Assembly: GCA_013399855.1 (NCBI GenBank)
Contig: VXAY01002880.1
Location: 565,004-629,003, forward strand
Direction: 5' to 3'
DNA length: 64,000 bases
Source of the DNA: Oxyruncus cristatus
Lineage: Eukaryota; Chordata; Aves; Passeriformes; Cotingidae
Shown here: piece after piece, positions 62,871 to 64,000 of the stretch
Numbering within the stretch: position 1 is the first letter of the stretch
Layout: every line of letters begins with the position of its first letter
Program-made: the position numbers and the translations under genes
Notes under the pieces: model-generated
The model's database searches: none
What the model was told of the DNA's origin: nothing
The model's input: only the letters and a program-made list of their open reading frames with translations

Positions 62871-64000
62871 AAAATAACCTTCCTTTCATCCACAGTGATT
62901 GCATTTACCCTTCATGTCTAATAATGAATTTAAAACAAATGATGAAAGAATTGCTCATTAGGAACCTAAATTTTGTCTGGTGAATCTATATGTATACGAA
63001 TCTATATCTTTATGACTGTTTATCCACAACTAAACACCTTGTAATCTGAGATTAAAATGTTTGGTTTTGTGTTGTTTTTTTTCCCCAGTTAGTCAGAATC
63101 CCTATCTCTGTCTCCTTCCACTTCCTGTACTAAGCTTCTGCTCTACCAGTTTCACTAGAAAATTTTTGTGTACAAGTGTTGCTCCTGACAGTAGCTGAGT
63201 TTCAGTGAGCACGGACACAAAGAGCTACATGTTCCAAAATAAAAACAAGCAGCAAATCATAAGGTTTAAAAAAGAATTTAAAAAATCCTCTGATGAATAA
63301 ACTAAGTTATTTTTCTCCATTACTCATGTGAAAGTCTGGACATTAATGCTTACTGGAGAACAGTTTTTCCATGATATTCTGACTAATACTTTTCTGACAG
63401 GTGAAGTCATTCTCTGTGTATTTTACTATTGGTACTGGTATGCAAGACAAGATTCTTCATTCACTACTAAGTTTGTTCTGGTTGCATAAAATTTCAACTA
63501 GATTAATTTAATGTCAGCCCATGAAAACATTGCCATGACACTGTTTTTCCAGATTGCTGCATTTAGATAAAGGTATAATTTAGAAGACTGCTATCTCTTT
63601 TCTCGAAGTCAGTCCTGAAAGTCTCACTCATGATTAATCTATGCTTTTCTTTCCAGAAATCTGCCCTTGTGAGTAAGATCTATGATAGCTGAAGATGTAA
63701 CTCAATTCTTGTCAGTGACTGATTCACATCAACTTCTAGGGAAGCTGAATCAGGTTTTTACTATTATGCTAAGCATATAGAGTCTTTACTGATATTGCAA
63801 ACCTCTTTACAAATTGTCTGCGCACACCCCAGATTTATTCTCTAGTCATCTGGTCTTTAGTGCAGTATCAAAAACTACTGAAGGGGACTAAAGATAAAAA
63901 GGCCTTCAAAAAGAATCAACATTATGCATCATGTCTTTCTGAATTATATCTGTTACTTAGGTCAAACCCTAGCAGAGATATAGATTTCAAAAGATTTAGT
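62871..64000. other. AT-rich stretch to window end
   Basis: No gene, RNA or repeat family recognised. Confidence 0.4.

Noticed and set aside
62240..62921. Open frames of 71-110 codons on both strands
   Set aside because: All lie in the minus-orientation LTR at 61972-62870 or run just past its edge.

Overview
The window looks like AT-rich nuclear DNA from a bird. The evidence is its repeats. There are at least nine pieces of CR1, the main avian LINE, several ending in the typical ATTCTATGATTCTATGA-like 3' tail. There are also several solo-type long terminal repeats of endogenous retroviruses of kinds I recognise from avian genomes. I see no bacterial features: no operons, ribosome binding sites, CRISPR array, rRNA or tRNA. 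Nearly all long open frames are chance frames or lie inside CR1 or LTR sequence.

The main result is a probable spliced gene on the minus strand, running from high to low coordinates. Five short segments (49383-49440, 32118-32165, 26048-26165, 19770-19814 and 12031-12081; 58, 48, 118, 45 and 51 bp) each have a pyrimidine-rich acceptor ending in AG and a GTAAGT donor. Each is open in only one reading frame, and those frames join in phase at all four junctions. A sixth segment at 5959-5991 continues the chain and can be read on to a stop codon at 5860. I do not recognise the protein. It is hydrophilic and probably helical, and the 118-bp exon holds a weak EF-hand-like loop. Both ends of the gene may lie outside what I can see. 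If the chain is real, about 5.9-49.4 kb is one gene body with introns of 6-17 kb, and the repeats there are intronic.

Layout: 1-235 CR1 piece; 4.36-5.78 kb GC-richer, palindrome-bearing, possible retroviral remnant; 5.86-5.99 kb last visible exon; 7.37-8.64 kb a cluster of A/C tract, hairpin, CR1, LTR and the first copy of a direct repeat whose second copy is at 10.08 kb; 12.03 kb exon; 16.44-17.71 kb CR1 inserted inside another CR1, then a short tandem repeat; 19.8 and 26.1 kb exons; 22.0-22.6 and 23.9-24.2 kb CR1; 32.1 kb exon; 33.1-33.9 kb ERVL-type LTR; 39.9-40.3 kb LTR fragment; 41.0-41.35 kb CR1; 49.4 kb exon; 52.8-53.3 kb CR1; 57.76 kb CR1 tail; 59.9-62.9 kb two LTRs of one family in inverted orientation. 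The rest is unremarkable AT-rich sequence. All calls come from reading by eye; nothing was searched or aligned.
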